Shown in pieces: positions 1 to 9,737 of a DNA stretch of 64,000 nt. The position numbers were made by a program, and so were the translations under genes. How positions within the stretch are numbered: the first letter of the stretch is position 1; the number at the start of each line of letters is the position of its first letter. The DNA comes from Triplophysa rosa. Lineage: Eukaryota; Chordata; Actinopteri; Cypriniformes; Nemacheilidae. The notes beneath the pieces were generated by a model, which saw only the letters and a list, made by a program, of their open reading frames with translations, searched no databases and was not told the DNA's origin. The stretch is from NCBI RefSeq assembly GCF_024868665.1, contig NC_079893.1:15847703-15911702 (forward strand), given 5' to 3'.

Positions 1-1
1 A

Positions 2-748
2 AGAAAGGTTCTGATGCTGCTGCTAGAAATAAAATAAGAGCTAAGAAGAGTTGGACAAAGGGTTGAACCAGACACTGTGTTCCACCTGTCTACTTTGGAG
101 AGCGTAGAGGAATTACAGCACTTGGAAAGGAAGTTGGTAAATGAGGAGACCCGGGTAACAATGGTAAAAATAAACTGTTAACGCCACATTTCCTCATTAT
201 TAAAATCCATTATTTATTTTAACTATAAAATTGAAATAATTACTGAACAATAGCATGTTGCATACAGAACATGTGCTGATAGAATATTATTCCTTTTCAT
301 AGTAAAATAACAAAAAGATTATATTTTAATCTTAAAAATTATTTTTATTTAATCAAGTTTAAATATACAACAAATAAAAATTGGAATACAAAGGCATATA
401 GTACACTGAAGCACATATTACTTGCCAAGTACTGACATGTTATGTGTTGTTCAGGTGTCAGCGCTGTGCAAAATAGTAGGAAGAAACCTCAAGGACAGTG
501 CAAGAAGGATGCTGGATAGGTAAAGCCTAGTTCTTCATACTTATTTTTTTCATGAGGTCCCAATGAAAAGTAAAAATAAAAAAATAATGTTTAAAATGTC
601 TTCGTCCACAATTGTTAAACACTTTTTTTTTAGGGTTTTAAATAATTCCCTTATGTCCAAATTTAATATGAAGGGGGGTGGACCACTGCAGAAGGAGGCA
701 TTTGAGAAGACTGCAGTATTCACAGTCATAAGAGGTGTGTGTGTGTAA
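2..748 (+). pseudogene. DUF4806-like protein, 3-exon 3' fragment with in-frame stop
   Basis: Three exons join with correct splice sites and phases: 2-163 (donor ATG|GTAAAA), 455-519 (acceptor TTCAG, donor AG|GTAAAG) and 634-748 (acceptor TTTTAG). The spliced reading contains VEELQHLERKLVNEE, VSALCKIVGRNLKDSARRML and SKFNMKGGGPLQKEAF, then VFTVIRG and a stop at 748. This matches the layout of the DUF4806 domain, a multicopy fish family of unknown function whose core is an ERKL helix, a V.....G....D..RR..... helix and a F...G..GK..F strand. In the first exon frame a TAA at 35-37 interrupts RKVLMLLLEIK, where related proteins usually have a sense codon, so this copy is probably a pseudogene unless the exon starts after 37. 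The 5' exons lie outside the window. Confidence 0.6.
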
Positions 749-1110
749 CAATACATATATTTCAGTATACGAAATGTTAACAAAAATAAGGGATTTTGAT
801 GTTTTTCATCTAGGTAAAATGGCCATATCCTTAAAAAACATTGTAATGCAACTATGCTTCATCTTAAAATTAATACATTTTTAAAGTTGCTTATTTGTTT
901 TTCAAGTTCTCAATATTGTAAGTGGTTATAAACAAAGAATTTGTATTAATAAGATTTTTTTTAAGTAATTATCAAACTCTCTTGGTTAAAAAAGTAAAAA
1001 ATATAATTCACTTAAGCATACTGTATTAGTGATTCTTATTTCAGTCACAGAAATTACATTTATTTATTACATACAGCAATTAGATTAGATTAGTTTTTTT
1101 ATGTAATACA
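749..1110. other. AT-rich DNA, nothing recognised
   Basis: AT-rich intergenic sequence without a supported exon, RNA gene or recognisable transposon end. Confidence 0.5.
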
Positions 1111-1420
1111 GTTCCCTTTCTGTCGGTCTCTCGACGTTGTGTCGAACTGACAGAATGGGGTTTGTCTTGAGAACCTAACATCTTCTGAGTATTTAGAAAA
1201 GGCCAATGAAAATTGGCGAATGAAATTTGCATGCCGGGCTCCTCCCCGGATGTCCGGGTATAAGAGGGAAGCCGGCGTGCTCATTCATTCACCTTTTGTT
1301 CTTCAGAGCCTACGCATCTGATGAGCTTCTCTACGATCTTATTTCAGCTTTTGAAAGCTCGCGGTTTTCCGGCAAGCTTTGAATGGCCATTTGGCAGATT
1401 TTTTAACGCAAATCTGGCAA
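1111..1420 (+). mobile_element. Solo terminal repeat of a DIRS-type retroelement
   Basis: From GTTCCCTTTCTGTCGG to about 1330 this stretch aligns by eye with the reverse complement of 16350-16030, the 5' flank of the gag-only element at 14.8-16.3 kb. Shared blocks include GACAGAATGGGGTTTG, AAAGGCCAATGAA and TTCATTCACCTTTTGTTCTT. A TATA box (TATAAGAGG, 1259-1267) lies about 30 bp upstream of the last block, so the repeat carries an RNA polymerase II promoter. No gag or RT follows, so this is a solitary end. Confidence 0.6.
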
Positions 1421-2341
1421 CTCTGGGATCTTCCCCGCTAAACTAATGTAAACGAAGGCGCTGCTACACCATTGATAGCGCTCTAAAAAGGCAAATAGAA
1501 CAATAAAAGACGAAAAGGCACATGTTAAAGTTTGGTGTTATCATCTGTGGGTTACGATCAGTCAAAGATCGTAGAAACATTGTCATGAAAATGATCGGCA
1601 TAACGGCTAAATGGTAAATAAGCATCACATACACCTTGAACTACGCGTGCGTGTTAACTTCTGATCTGCTGCTGTATCATTTAAAGCGATTTGGAAAATG
1701 AATGATGTTTTTACTGAAGTAACTATAGTTGAAGTATTCCTGTTGAAATAAAAACAATAGAACCCTGCCCAAAATACAACAGAAAATGTAATGGATTTAA
1801 TGGTTATAATGGGAATTGTACTATGGATACTTGTTGTCTACTTGTATGTGATGGATTTTATTGGTGGGATGGTACCCAAACACACTACAAAGAGGAATTT
1901 AATTTAAAAATCTCATTCTACTTCAAAAATTCATTGTTTTTTTCTGCAGGGATGGTATTTGCAGTAAAACCACAGTATCCACAAATTTACCATTTTCTAT
2001 ATATAGGAACCATACTCCAATTAATAATCTTTAGTAAAACCACAGCAACTAAACATACCATAGTTTAATTATACTAGCTATAGTTTATGTTTGTAGTTAA
2101 ATTATGGTAATACAAATGGTAATAAATCCAACAAACACATGGCTTCTACACTTGACTATTTACAAGAACCTTACTACTTACTGGTAAATTGCTGCTAAAA
2201 CTGGTAAAGGGAATATACAAAATAAAAGAACACGGCTCATAAATACATATAGGCCTAGGGGGCTAATGAGGATAATTAGGCTAAATGATCATACAGGATT
2301 ATATCTAAACTAAACATATATGTGCTAAACATATAAAGCTC
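1421..2341. other. AT-rich DNA, nothing recognised
   Basis: AT-rich sequence; the short open frame at 1823-2068 has no family resemblance and no splice or start context. Confidence 0.4.
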
Positions 2342-2345
2342 TTAA

Positions 2346-2448
2346 AGGAGTTGCTCACTGCAAAATTTGCCCCCATTGACTTTCCATAGTAGGAATAAAA
2401 ATGACTATGGAAAGTCAATGGGGGCAAATTTTGAAGTGAACTACTCTT
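2346..2448. mobile_element. 103-bp foldback MITE with TTAA target duplication
   Basis: The arms 2362-2390 and 2404-2432 are perfectly complementary over 29 bases around a 13-base loop. Pairing continues imperfectly outward (AGGAGTTGCTCACTGC against GAAGTGAACTACTCT). The palindrome is bounded by TTAA at 2342-2345 and 2449-2452, the target duplication of piggyBac and Kolobok superfamilies. It is too short to encode anything. Confidence 0.75.
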
Positions 2449-2544
2449 TTAATACAACTGATACTGTGAGCTACTCAGTGTATTTCAGTAGGTTGCTTCA
2501 GAGGCATAAGGTATACGACAATAAAACAATGCACAACTGACATA

Positions 2545-2714
2545 AAGGAAATGTACTTTTAATACTTGAGTACTTTTAAAAGCACGTACTTCTGTACTTT
2601 TACTTAAGTAAGAATCTGTCTTTACAACTTTTAACTTGTAGTGGAGTAATATTTGACCAGTAGTATCTGTACTTTCACTCAAGTAAGGAAGTTGTGGTAC
2701 TTCGTCCACCTCTG
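2545..2714 (-). mobile_element. Tol2-like hAT element end
   Basis: The sequence is rich in repeated TACTTTTACT..AAGTA blocks and ends with CCACCTCTG, read on the minus strand as CAGAGGTGGACGAAGTAC. This terminal start and the iterated AAGTAC/ACTTAAGTA sub-repeats are typical of Tol2-like hAT ends in fish. The other end and any target duplication were not found, so it is a fragment. Confidence 0.5.
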
Positions 2715-3204
2715 TACAGATACAGTTTTTTTTTTCTCACTGGATTTGCAAAGCAGTGTGAATCGATCTATGAGTGTTCGTTCACGGATGGGACGATTGT
2801 GAAAGAATGTTGTGAACTAAATCATACATAGCATACGTCCCCATAGCTATTGTGGCAGTACTATATGGGCAGAAGTTTTGTCCCTTTACAGACTTACAAA
2901 TCTACACTTCATCAAAATATATTTTCATGCATCTGTGTGAAAGTGTGATTCACGTTTTTCTTGCTGCTATTGTACGCCTGAGATCTTGATATGTAGCATG
3001 AAGTTCTTGTTCCTCTCCAATGATGTCTGTGGAAAATTGATGTATTGTCCAGCATCAGTCATATTGGATACATTTTGCAATCGCGATTTTATCATCACAT
3101 AATGTATACTCTGCGAGATTATGTGCTTGTATTGGGTGAAACAAAACACTCAATTTTCACACATCTCCACTAATGGAGTGGCATTAGTGGTCCCTTCAGT
3201 GTTT

Positions 3205-3494
3205 NNNNNNNNNNNNNNNNNNNNNNNNNNNNNNNNNNNNNNNNNNNNNNNNNNNNNNNNNNNNNNNNNNNNNNNNNNNNNNNNNNNNNNNNNNNNNNNN
3301 NNNNNNNNNNNNNNNNNNNNNNNNNNNNNNNNNNNNNNNNNNNNNNNNNNNNNNNNNNNNNNNNNNNNNNNNNNNNNNNNNNNNNNNNNNNNNNNNNNNN
3401 NNNNNNNNNNNNNNNNNNNNNNNNNNNNNNNNNNNNNNNNNNNNNNNNNNNNNNNNNNNNNNNNNNNNNNNNNNNNNNNNNNNNNNNNNNNNNN
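3205..3494. other. Assembly gap (290 N)
   Basis: An uninterrupted run of N. The open frames crossing it are artefacts of unknown bases. Confidence 0.99.
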
Positions 3495-3739
3495 GTTCTT
3501 TTGATTTGTCCAGCTTCTGTCAGGTAATCCAGGTAACTGAACAATGCAGTGAAAGATAAGTTATGAAATGGTCAACAGTTGTAAAAATGAAATGACTTAA
3601 AAAAAAAAGCATATCCCCATAGACATTTGTAGATTTTATAGGGTATAAACTAATGTTATTTGCATTTGGATTATTACACATATACCGCATCATCTGCACT
3701 CCAGTACTATGTACTGAATACTGCAATAACTCATCTACT

Positions 3740-4050
3740 GCACTGTTTACTTTAACTTAATAGCTGCTGTCCATAATTTATGCACACTTTATATTCATTG
3801 CACTACTGTTCTGCATAGTCTAATTTATATTGTACATATCCATCAGTAAATTTCTGTTTTCAGTAAATAGCCATCTGTATATAATGGTCATAATACATTC
3901 CCACTTGTAAATTCTTCATAATTTTGCTTTATCCTGTATTTATGTATTTATGCACAACTGTATATCCTGCACTTGCTTATTGCACTTCTGGTTAGACCTA
4001 AACTACATTTCGTTGCCTTGTACATGTGTAATGACAATAAAGTTGAATCA
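3740..4050 (+). mobile_element. Non-LTR retrotransposon 3' end
   Basis: Untranslated sequence ending in TGACAATAAAGTTGAATC, preceded by TTGCACTTCTGG and TTTCGTTGCCTTGTAC, a terminal arrangement I associate with fish LINE 3' ends. No coding part remains. The family is not assigned. Confidence 0.4.
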
Positions 4051-4157
4051 TCATCTAATGGAAATTAGCATTGAAAAAACTATACTATATAGAACCGTGG
4101 GGGTGGAATGATATCTGTAATTGTTTATTACAATTTTGAAAACATACGTAACACAAT

Positions 4158-4712
4158 TGTGAAGAATTGGGAGGAAGAACCCAGATTCAGGCAGCACTGA
4201 AGGGGTTAACACAGATTTATTTAAATACAAAGAAACAAAAACACAAAACAAAAACCCACGATGGGGTAACTCAAGAGAACAGTAAACAACTCAAACACGA
4301 CTGAACATAGACTGACTAAAACTGGACTAAACTGGGAAACACTTGACATAAACTATAACTAAACACTACTAAGACTTACTTGACAATACACAGGCTAGGA
4401 TGACAAGCGGACAAAGCAAGGGCATAAGCACAAAGGTACAAGTACAACGAACGAACACAGGACAGCAAACAGGAGGGCATTTTAAAGGGAGACAAACAAA
4501 GGATAATTAACAAGGGACAGGTGTGGGTAATGTGACACAGCAGGAAAGCTATACAGGGAATGAGAGGGGCGGGGCCAAAGACGAGACATGAGAAAGCACA
4601 TGGCATGCCAATAGTAAACAATGCCATGGCTTTCTCACATTAAACACAAGGGATCTGTCACGATCCTGCCACTAGACTGGAAAATCATGAACGAGGCGGC
4701 AGGACCATGACA
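4158..4712 (-). mobile_element. Solo LTR, 555 bp, ACAAT target duplication
   Basis: Read on the minus strand it begins TGTCATGGTCCTGCCGCC and ends ...CTTCACA, so it has TG...CA ends. It is flanked by identical 5-bp duplications ACAAT (4153-4157 and 4713-4717). It belongs to the same broad LTR family as the copies at 10.6, 17.7, 29.0, 34.5 and 48.7 kb, sharing the TGTCATG..TCTGCC start and a CACAGGACAG block. No internal region remains, consistent with LTR-LTR recombination. Confidence 0.85.
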
Positions 4713-5144
4713 ACAATATACTTACATTTACCTGTAATATTTTTGTACATCAACATACATCAAGCGAAGAAGCTGGTCAATCCCAGGAACCTTGGAGTCA
4801 TATTTGATGAACAGCTGTCTGTAGCAGTTTTAGCTGCATGTTAAAATAATGATTAGCTAAGCTCACCAAATATGGTTCTCCACCAGATCTATCAAGATCA
4901 CATCCATGAAATGAGTTATTTAAAACATCAATTTCAGTCAAGGAATTAGTTTAGCTCAAAGGAAAATACGTATAATAATCGTTATTAAATATACATATTT
5001 TACAGTCTCTGATTAGTAATATAAAGCATAACAATACTTGTATGCATTCGTCCAGCGAATGCATCAATGATATTATATACTTTACATTATCTCATGGCCA
5101 TAAGTAACGTGACTTTACCAAACAGGATTTAGAGCAAAGGTAGT

Positions 5145-5874
5145 GTAAATCAAACACAGTTTAAGTGACCAGGTATATGAGCCGAACACAGAAAACCCCT
5201 CACAGGTGAATATATATGGTTGTTTATTAAACTATACTCTACATGGTAAAAATAATGACGATCGCATAAACACAAACAATACATGAAACACAAACGCGCT
5301 AGGGAGCACGGAGAGAGAAAGAGTGAGAAGAGAGAGAGAGCATGGCAGCAATTTCTGAACGCCAATAAAAATCATCTTTAACAAAGAGGTACAAACTTAA
5401 CGCAGCTATTCTATATATAGAATCGGATACTTGCGAGCTCTGTGCTGGACCAATATCCGTATGCGCATGTAGAGATGGAATTGTTCAAAAGGTTTCAGAA
5501 TGCAGACCAGCTGGAAAGTTCCAGGCCTAGTGACCAGCCGCGTGGCTCATCAAGATGTGCGAGGCAGCAGAAGTCCATTGTTCCTTCTTTACCCCCAGTG
5601 GGGCAAAAGGCAGTCTCCGAAGAGATGCCACGAACCAGTTTCTGATGAGGGCAGGTATAGAGCAAAAGGCCAAGTTTCATTTTCAGAGCAGGCTCGATAT
5701 TTAACTTCATGAGAGGGCATGCCCACCTGAGTTTGAATCGACCAATCAGAGTTGAACAGAGAAGAGGTTCTTTGTCCACTCAACAGCTAATTTGCATCTT
5801 TATGACCTCCTAGCAACTTTACAAAATACCAGTCCAAATTATAACATAATGAATAGAAAATGTTCTACGGTCAC
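5145..5874 (-). mobile_element. Probable retroviral-type solo LTR
   Basis: On the minus strand it starts TGTGACCGTAGAAC and contains, in order, a CCAAT-type box (GATTGGTCGATTC), a TATA-like CTATATATAGAAT (complement near 5405-5420), and an AATAAA signal (AATAAACAACC) before a proposed ACA end. That is the U3-R-U5 order of an LTR. No matching target duplication was seen, so the boundaries are approximate. Confidence 0.4.
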
Positions 5875-6263
5875 ACAATATATATATAAACAAGGAGGAA
5901 TTGTAAAGACAAACATTTAGATATCAAATATGCTAAGGTTTGAATTGCATCAAGTCATGATTCATTTCGGATGTACAAATACAAACAAAGCCTGAATTAA
6001 ACTTGCCCATTTAACAATTACAGATTATTTAAAATGGCAAGAGCGACAACATATAACCTATATATTTAGATATATTTATAGAAAAGGACAGTTTAATCAC
6101 ACAAGTTCCTATTTGTCAACTCAACTCAAACTTTATTTATATAGCGCTTTTACAATTTTCATTGTTACAAAGCAGCTGCACATGAGACACATTGACTACA
6201 AGCAAAACAATCAAAGTTGTACCTGCAAAAACAAGAAAAGGTTGAAAACAGAGAAGACAGACA

Positions 6264-6420
6264 CACCCACACACAAAACACTCCACACACACAACACCAC
6301 ACGCACCAACACACACAGACACAGAGACACACACACACACGGATGCGCACGCACACACACACAACACACAACACACACACACACGTACGTACACAGACAA
6401 GTACGCACACACGCTCAGTG
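6264..6420. repeat. CA-rich microsatellite in LINE 3' UTR
   Basis: Interrupted (CA)n tract inside copy A's 3' UTR. The same UTR position carries (TG)n in the opposite orientation in copies B (14566-14620) and C (46999-47130), with a different length in each copy. Confidence 0.9.
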
Positions 6421-7050
6421 AGAGCACACATTTAGGATAAAGGAGAGAGAAGCACAGGTCAAATATAACAGATAATAAATTCCTATATGCAATATTAATT
6501 AAGTAAAACTTTAAGATTCTAAAGCAGCCCCCCCGGTCAGGCAGATAGTGCAAAAACAGTATGCAAACGGTGGCGAGGAACCCAAAACTCTAATCGAGAA
6601 AAAAAACCTCAGGAGAACCCAGGCCCAACCAGGGGATTCCAGTTCCCCTCTGGCAAAAGCTGCTGCCTCTGCACAAGCTCCAGAGAACTTGCACAACAAG
6701 GCTAAATAAAATAAATAAACTTAATAATAAAATAAATTATAGTTTAAGATTATCATTAATAATCTAATAGCATTTGAAGTTTTGTGGTGAAGACATGTCA
6801 AGAGACCGCGTCCTTCTTTATCCAGCTCTATCATCTCAGCTCTTGTCAGGTCCCCACTTCCCATTCTCCGCTCTACCATCAGGTCAGGCCATGAACTGCA
6901 TCCTGCTCGCTGTGGTAACCTTGGAACAATGAGACAAGACTGGCTGAGAGTAGAGTACTGTTCTGACTCTTTGATGCAACAAGTACATCAGTTGTGTTTT
7001 TGGTTCCGGTTGATCTAACTAATGCAGCCTAAACCCTCAGAAGATTTATA

Positions 7051-9700
7051 TTATGGAAGAGTAGTGTATGCAAGATTAAAAAGATGCGTCTTTAGTCTAG
7101 ATTTAAACTGACAGAGTGTGTCTGCCTCCCGGACAGTGCAGGGAAGACTATTCCAAAGTTTAGGCGCTAGATAGGAAAAGGATCTACCACCTGCACTTGA
7201 TTTTGAAATTCTAGGTATTACCAACTGACAGGACGCCTGAGAGCGTAATGCACGTGAAGGACTGTAATACAAAAGGAGTTCATTCAAGTACTGAGGAGCT
7301 AAACCATGTAAGGCTTTATAGGTAATAAGCAAGATTTTAAAGTTAACGCGATGCTTTATAGGTAACCAGTGCAAGGTTGACAGAACCGGGCTAATATGTT
7401 CATACTTTTTTGTACGTGTAAGAACTCGAGCTGCCGCGTTTTGGACCAATTGGAGTTTTTGTAATAAGCCTGCAGGGCAACCACCTAACAGTGCATTACA
7501 GTAGTCTAGTCTTGATGTCATGAATGCATGAATTAACTTCTCTGCATCTGACATTGACAGCATATGACGTAGTTTAGATATATTCTTAAGATGGAAAAAC
7601 GCAATTTTACAGGTGTTGGCGACGTGGCTCTCAAATGACAGATTACTATCGAATAGAACGCCAAGATTCTTTGCTGACGACGAGGGTTTTATGGAACATC
7701 CGTCAATAGTTAAACAGTATTCTTGGTTGTTACTTATAGCAGTTTTCGGTCCAATAAGTAACACTTCCGTTTTGTCCGAGTTCAGTAATAAAAAGTTGTT
7801 ACTCATCCAGTTTTTTATATCGACTATGCATTCCATTATTCGATGGAACTGCTGTGTTTCATGAGGCTTCGAGGAAATATAAAGTTGAGTATCATCAGCA
7901 TAACAGTGAAAGCTAACTCCTGTCGCTTTATTATATCTCCTAGAGGTAGCATGTATAATGCGAAGAGCAGAGGCCCTAAGACTGAGCCCTGTGGTACACC
8001 GTACTGGACTTGCGATTTGCGTGACACCTCATTGTTTATTGCTACAAATTGAAAACGGTCGGATAAATAAGATTTAAACCATTTCAAAGCTATTCCCTTA
8101 ATGCCGACATAATTTTCGAGTCTATGTAGGAGTGTGCTGTGGTCAATGGTTCGAATGCAGCACTAAGGTCTAGCAGCACCAATAACGAGATACAACCTCG
8201 GTCAGACGCCAATAGCAGATCATTTGTAACTCTGATCAAAGCAGTCTCTGTACTGTGACATGCTCTAAATCCAGACTGGAATTCTTCATTGATGTCATTC
8301 CTTTGGAGGAAGGAGCATAATTGAGTTGAAACTACTTTTTCCAGAACTTTAGATATGAAAGGTAGATTCGATATAGGCCTGTAGTTCCTTAGTTCTCTAG
8401 GGTCGAGTTGGGGTTTTTTGACAAGGGGCCTTATAACAGCCACCTTATATGCTTTAGGCACATGTCCTAATGTCAGAGATGAGTTAATAATACCAAGAAG
8501 AGGATCTATAATTTCTGGGAGCATCTCTTTCAGTAGATTTGTAGGTATAGGGTCTAGTATGCATGTTGTTGATTTAGATGATCTAATAATTTTAGACAGC
8601 TCATCTTGATCTACGGTATAAAATAATTGCATTTTCTCCTTAAGGGCGCTGTAGTTAGTTTGTTCAGCGGGTTTCACTTCTGATTGCATTGTTATAATTT
8701 TTTCTCTAATATCTTGGATTTTATATGTGAAGTAGTTCATAAATTCATCACTGCTATGCTGATATACAGGATCAGAAGTCACTGACGATTTATTTTTTGT
8801 TAATTTAGCCACCGTGTTAAATAAAAACCTAGGGTTGTGCTGGTTTTCTTCTATTAGTGATGAAAAGTAGGCGGATCTAGAAGTTATTAGGGCTTTCCTG
8901 TATTTTCGAATACTATCCTTCCATGCTGTACGAAATACCTCTAATTTAGTTTTCTTAAAGTTGCGCTCCATTTTTCGGGCCGCTTTCTTTAGAGCCTGAG
9001 TGTGTTCATTATACCACGGTGTGGGGCTGCCATTTTTAATCTTCTTTAAACGTAGTGGAGCAACTTTGTCTAGCGTTACCGAGAAGGTGGAATTAAAATT
9101 TTCAGTGGTAATGTCAAGATCTTCAACGTTATTTCTCATGATTTGAGACAATTCGGGCAGATTATCGAGAAACGCATCTTTGGTAGTTGAAGTTATTGTT
9201 CTACCATATTTGTAACAATGAGTTTTATTTGCAGCCGTAGGCCAGTGAAGCAAACATAATACCAGATAATGATCCGAAATGTCTTCACTCTGCTGAAGGA
9301 TTTTAACGTCGTCCACATTTATACCGTAAGACAGTATTAAATCTAAAGTATGATTACGAAGGTGAGTGGGTCCTGACACATGTTGACTAATGCCCATGGA
9401 GTTAAGAGTGTCTTTGAAAGCCATTCCTAAGGCATCTGTAACGTTATCTACGTGGATGTTAAAGTCACCAACGACAAGGAGTCTATCTGCGGCCAGTACT
9501 AGTTCTGATAAGAACCCACCAAATTCTTTAATAAAATCTGTGTGGTGCCCTGGAGGCCTATATACAATAGCTAGAATCAATTTAAAAAGTGTTTTATCTT
9601 TAGTAATAGGGGTTGAAACATGAAGAACCATGACTTCAAAAGAATTATATTTAGAGTTCGACTTCTGGGAAATGCTAAAAGCTGAACAGTCAAAGTACTA
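7051..9700 (-). pseudogene. LINE endonuclease/reverse transcriptase, two frameshifts
   Basis: Three consecutive minus-strand frames (9631-8090, 8087-7836, 7836-7051) form one ORF2-like protein. Landmarks are the endonuclease YRPPG and GDFNIHV, RT motifs NYRPISNLPF, GFRACHSTETAL, LLDLSAAF and QYGVPQGSVLGPLL, the catalytic YADD (codons at 7902-7891), and the C-terminal LHWLPI and LWNSLPCTVREA. Comparison with copy C places single-base deletions near 8149 (after LSAAF) and near 7917 (just before the YADD box). RT and endonuclease would act in target-primed reverse transcription; this copy cannot make either as a single chain. Confidence 0.85.
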
Positions 9701-9737
9701 TTCGGTTCCAAAAGAGCCCAAACCTTAAACCAAAGCA

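Larger units (their letters stand above)
6117..9737 (-). mobile_element. L2-like LINE, copy A, 5'-truncated in the endonuclease
   Basis: A 3.6-kb non-LTR retrotransposon in L2/CR1-like style. From 9700 down it encodes an apurinic-type endonuclease part, reverse transcriptase and the C-terminal domain (7051), followed by about 930 bp of 3' UTR with a CA-rich microsatellite. The 3' end (minus sense) reads GCGCTATATAAATAAAG and a GAGTT repeat. Copies B (14.2 kb) and C (44.8 kb) share the UTR and tail. The 5' truncation falls beside exon 1 of the Ulp1-PHD gene. Confidence 0.85.

Noticed and set aside
3121..3544. Open frames of 124-127 residues
   Set aside because: They cross the N gap and are mostly unknown residues.
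6113..6553. Several open frames of cysteine/valine or threonine/histidine repeats on both strands (also 14553-14814, 46988-47300)
   Set aside because: They are translations of the CA/TG microsatellite in LINE 3' UTRs.
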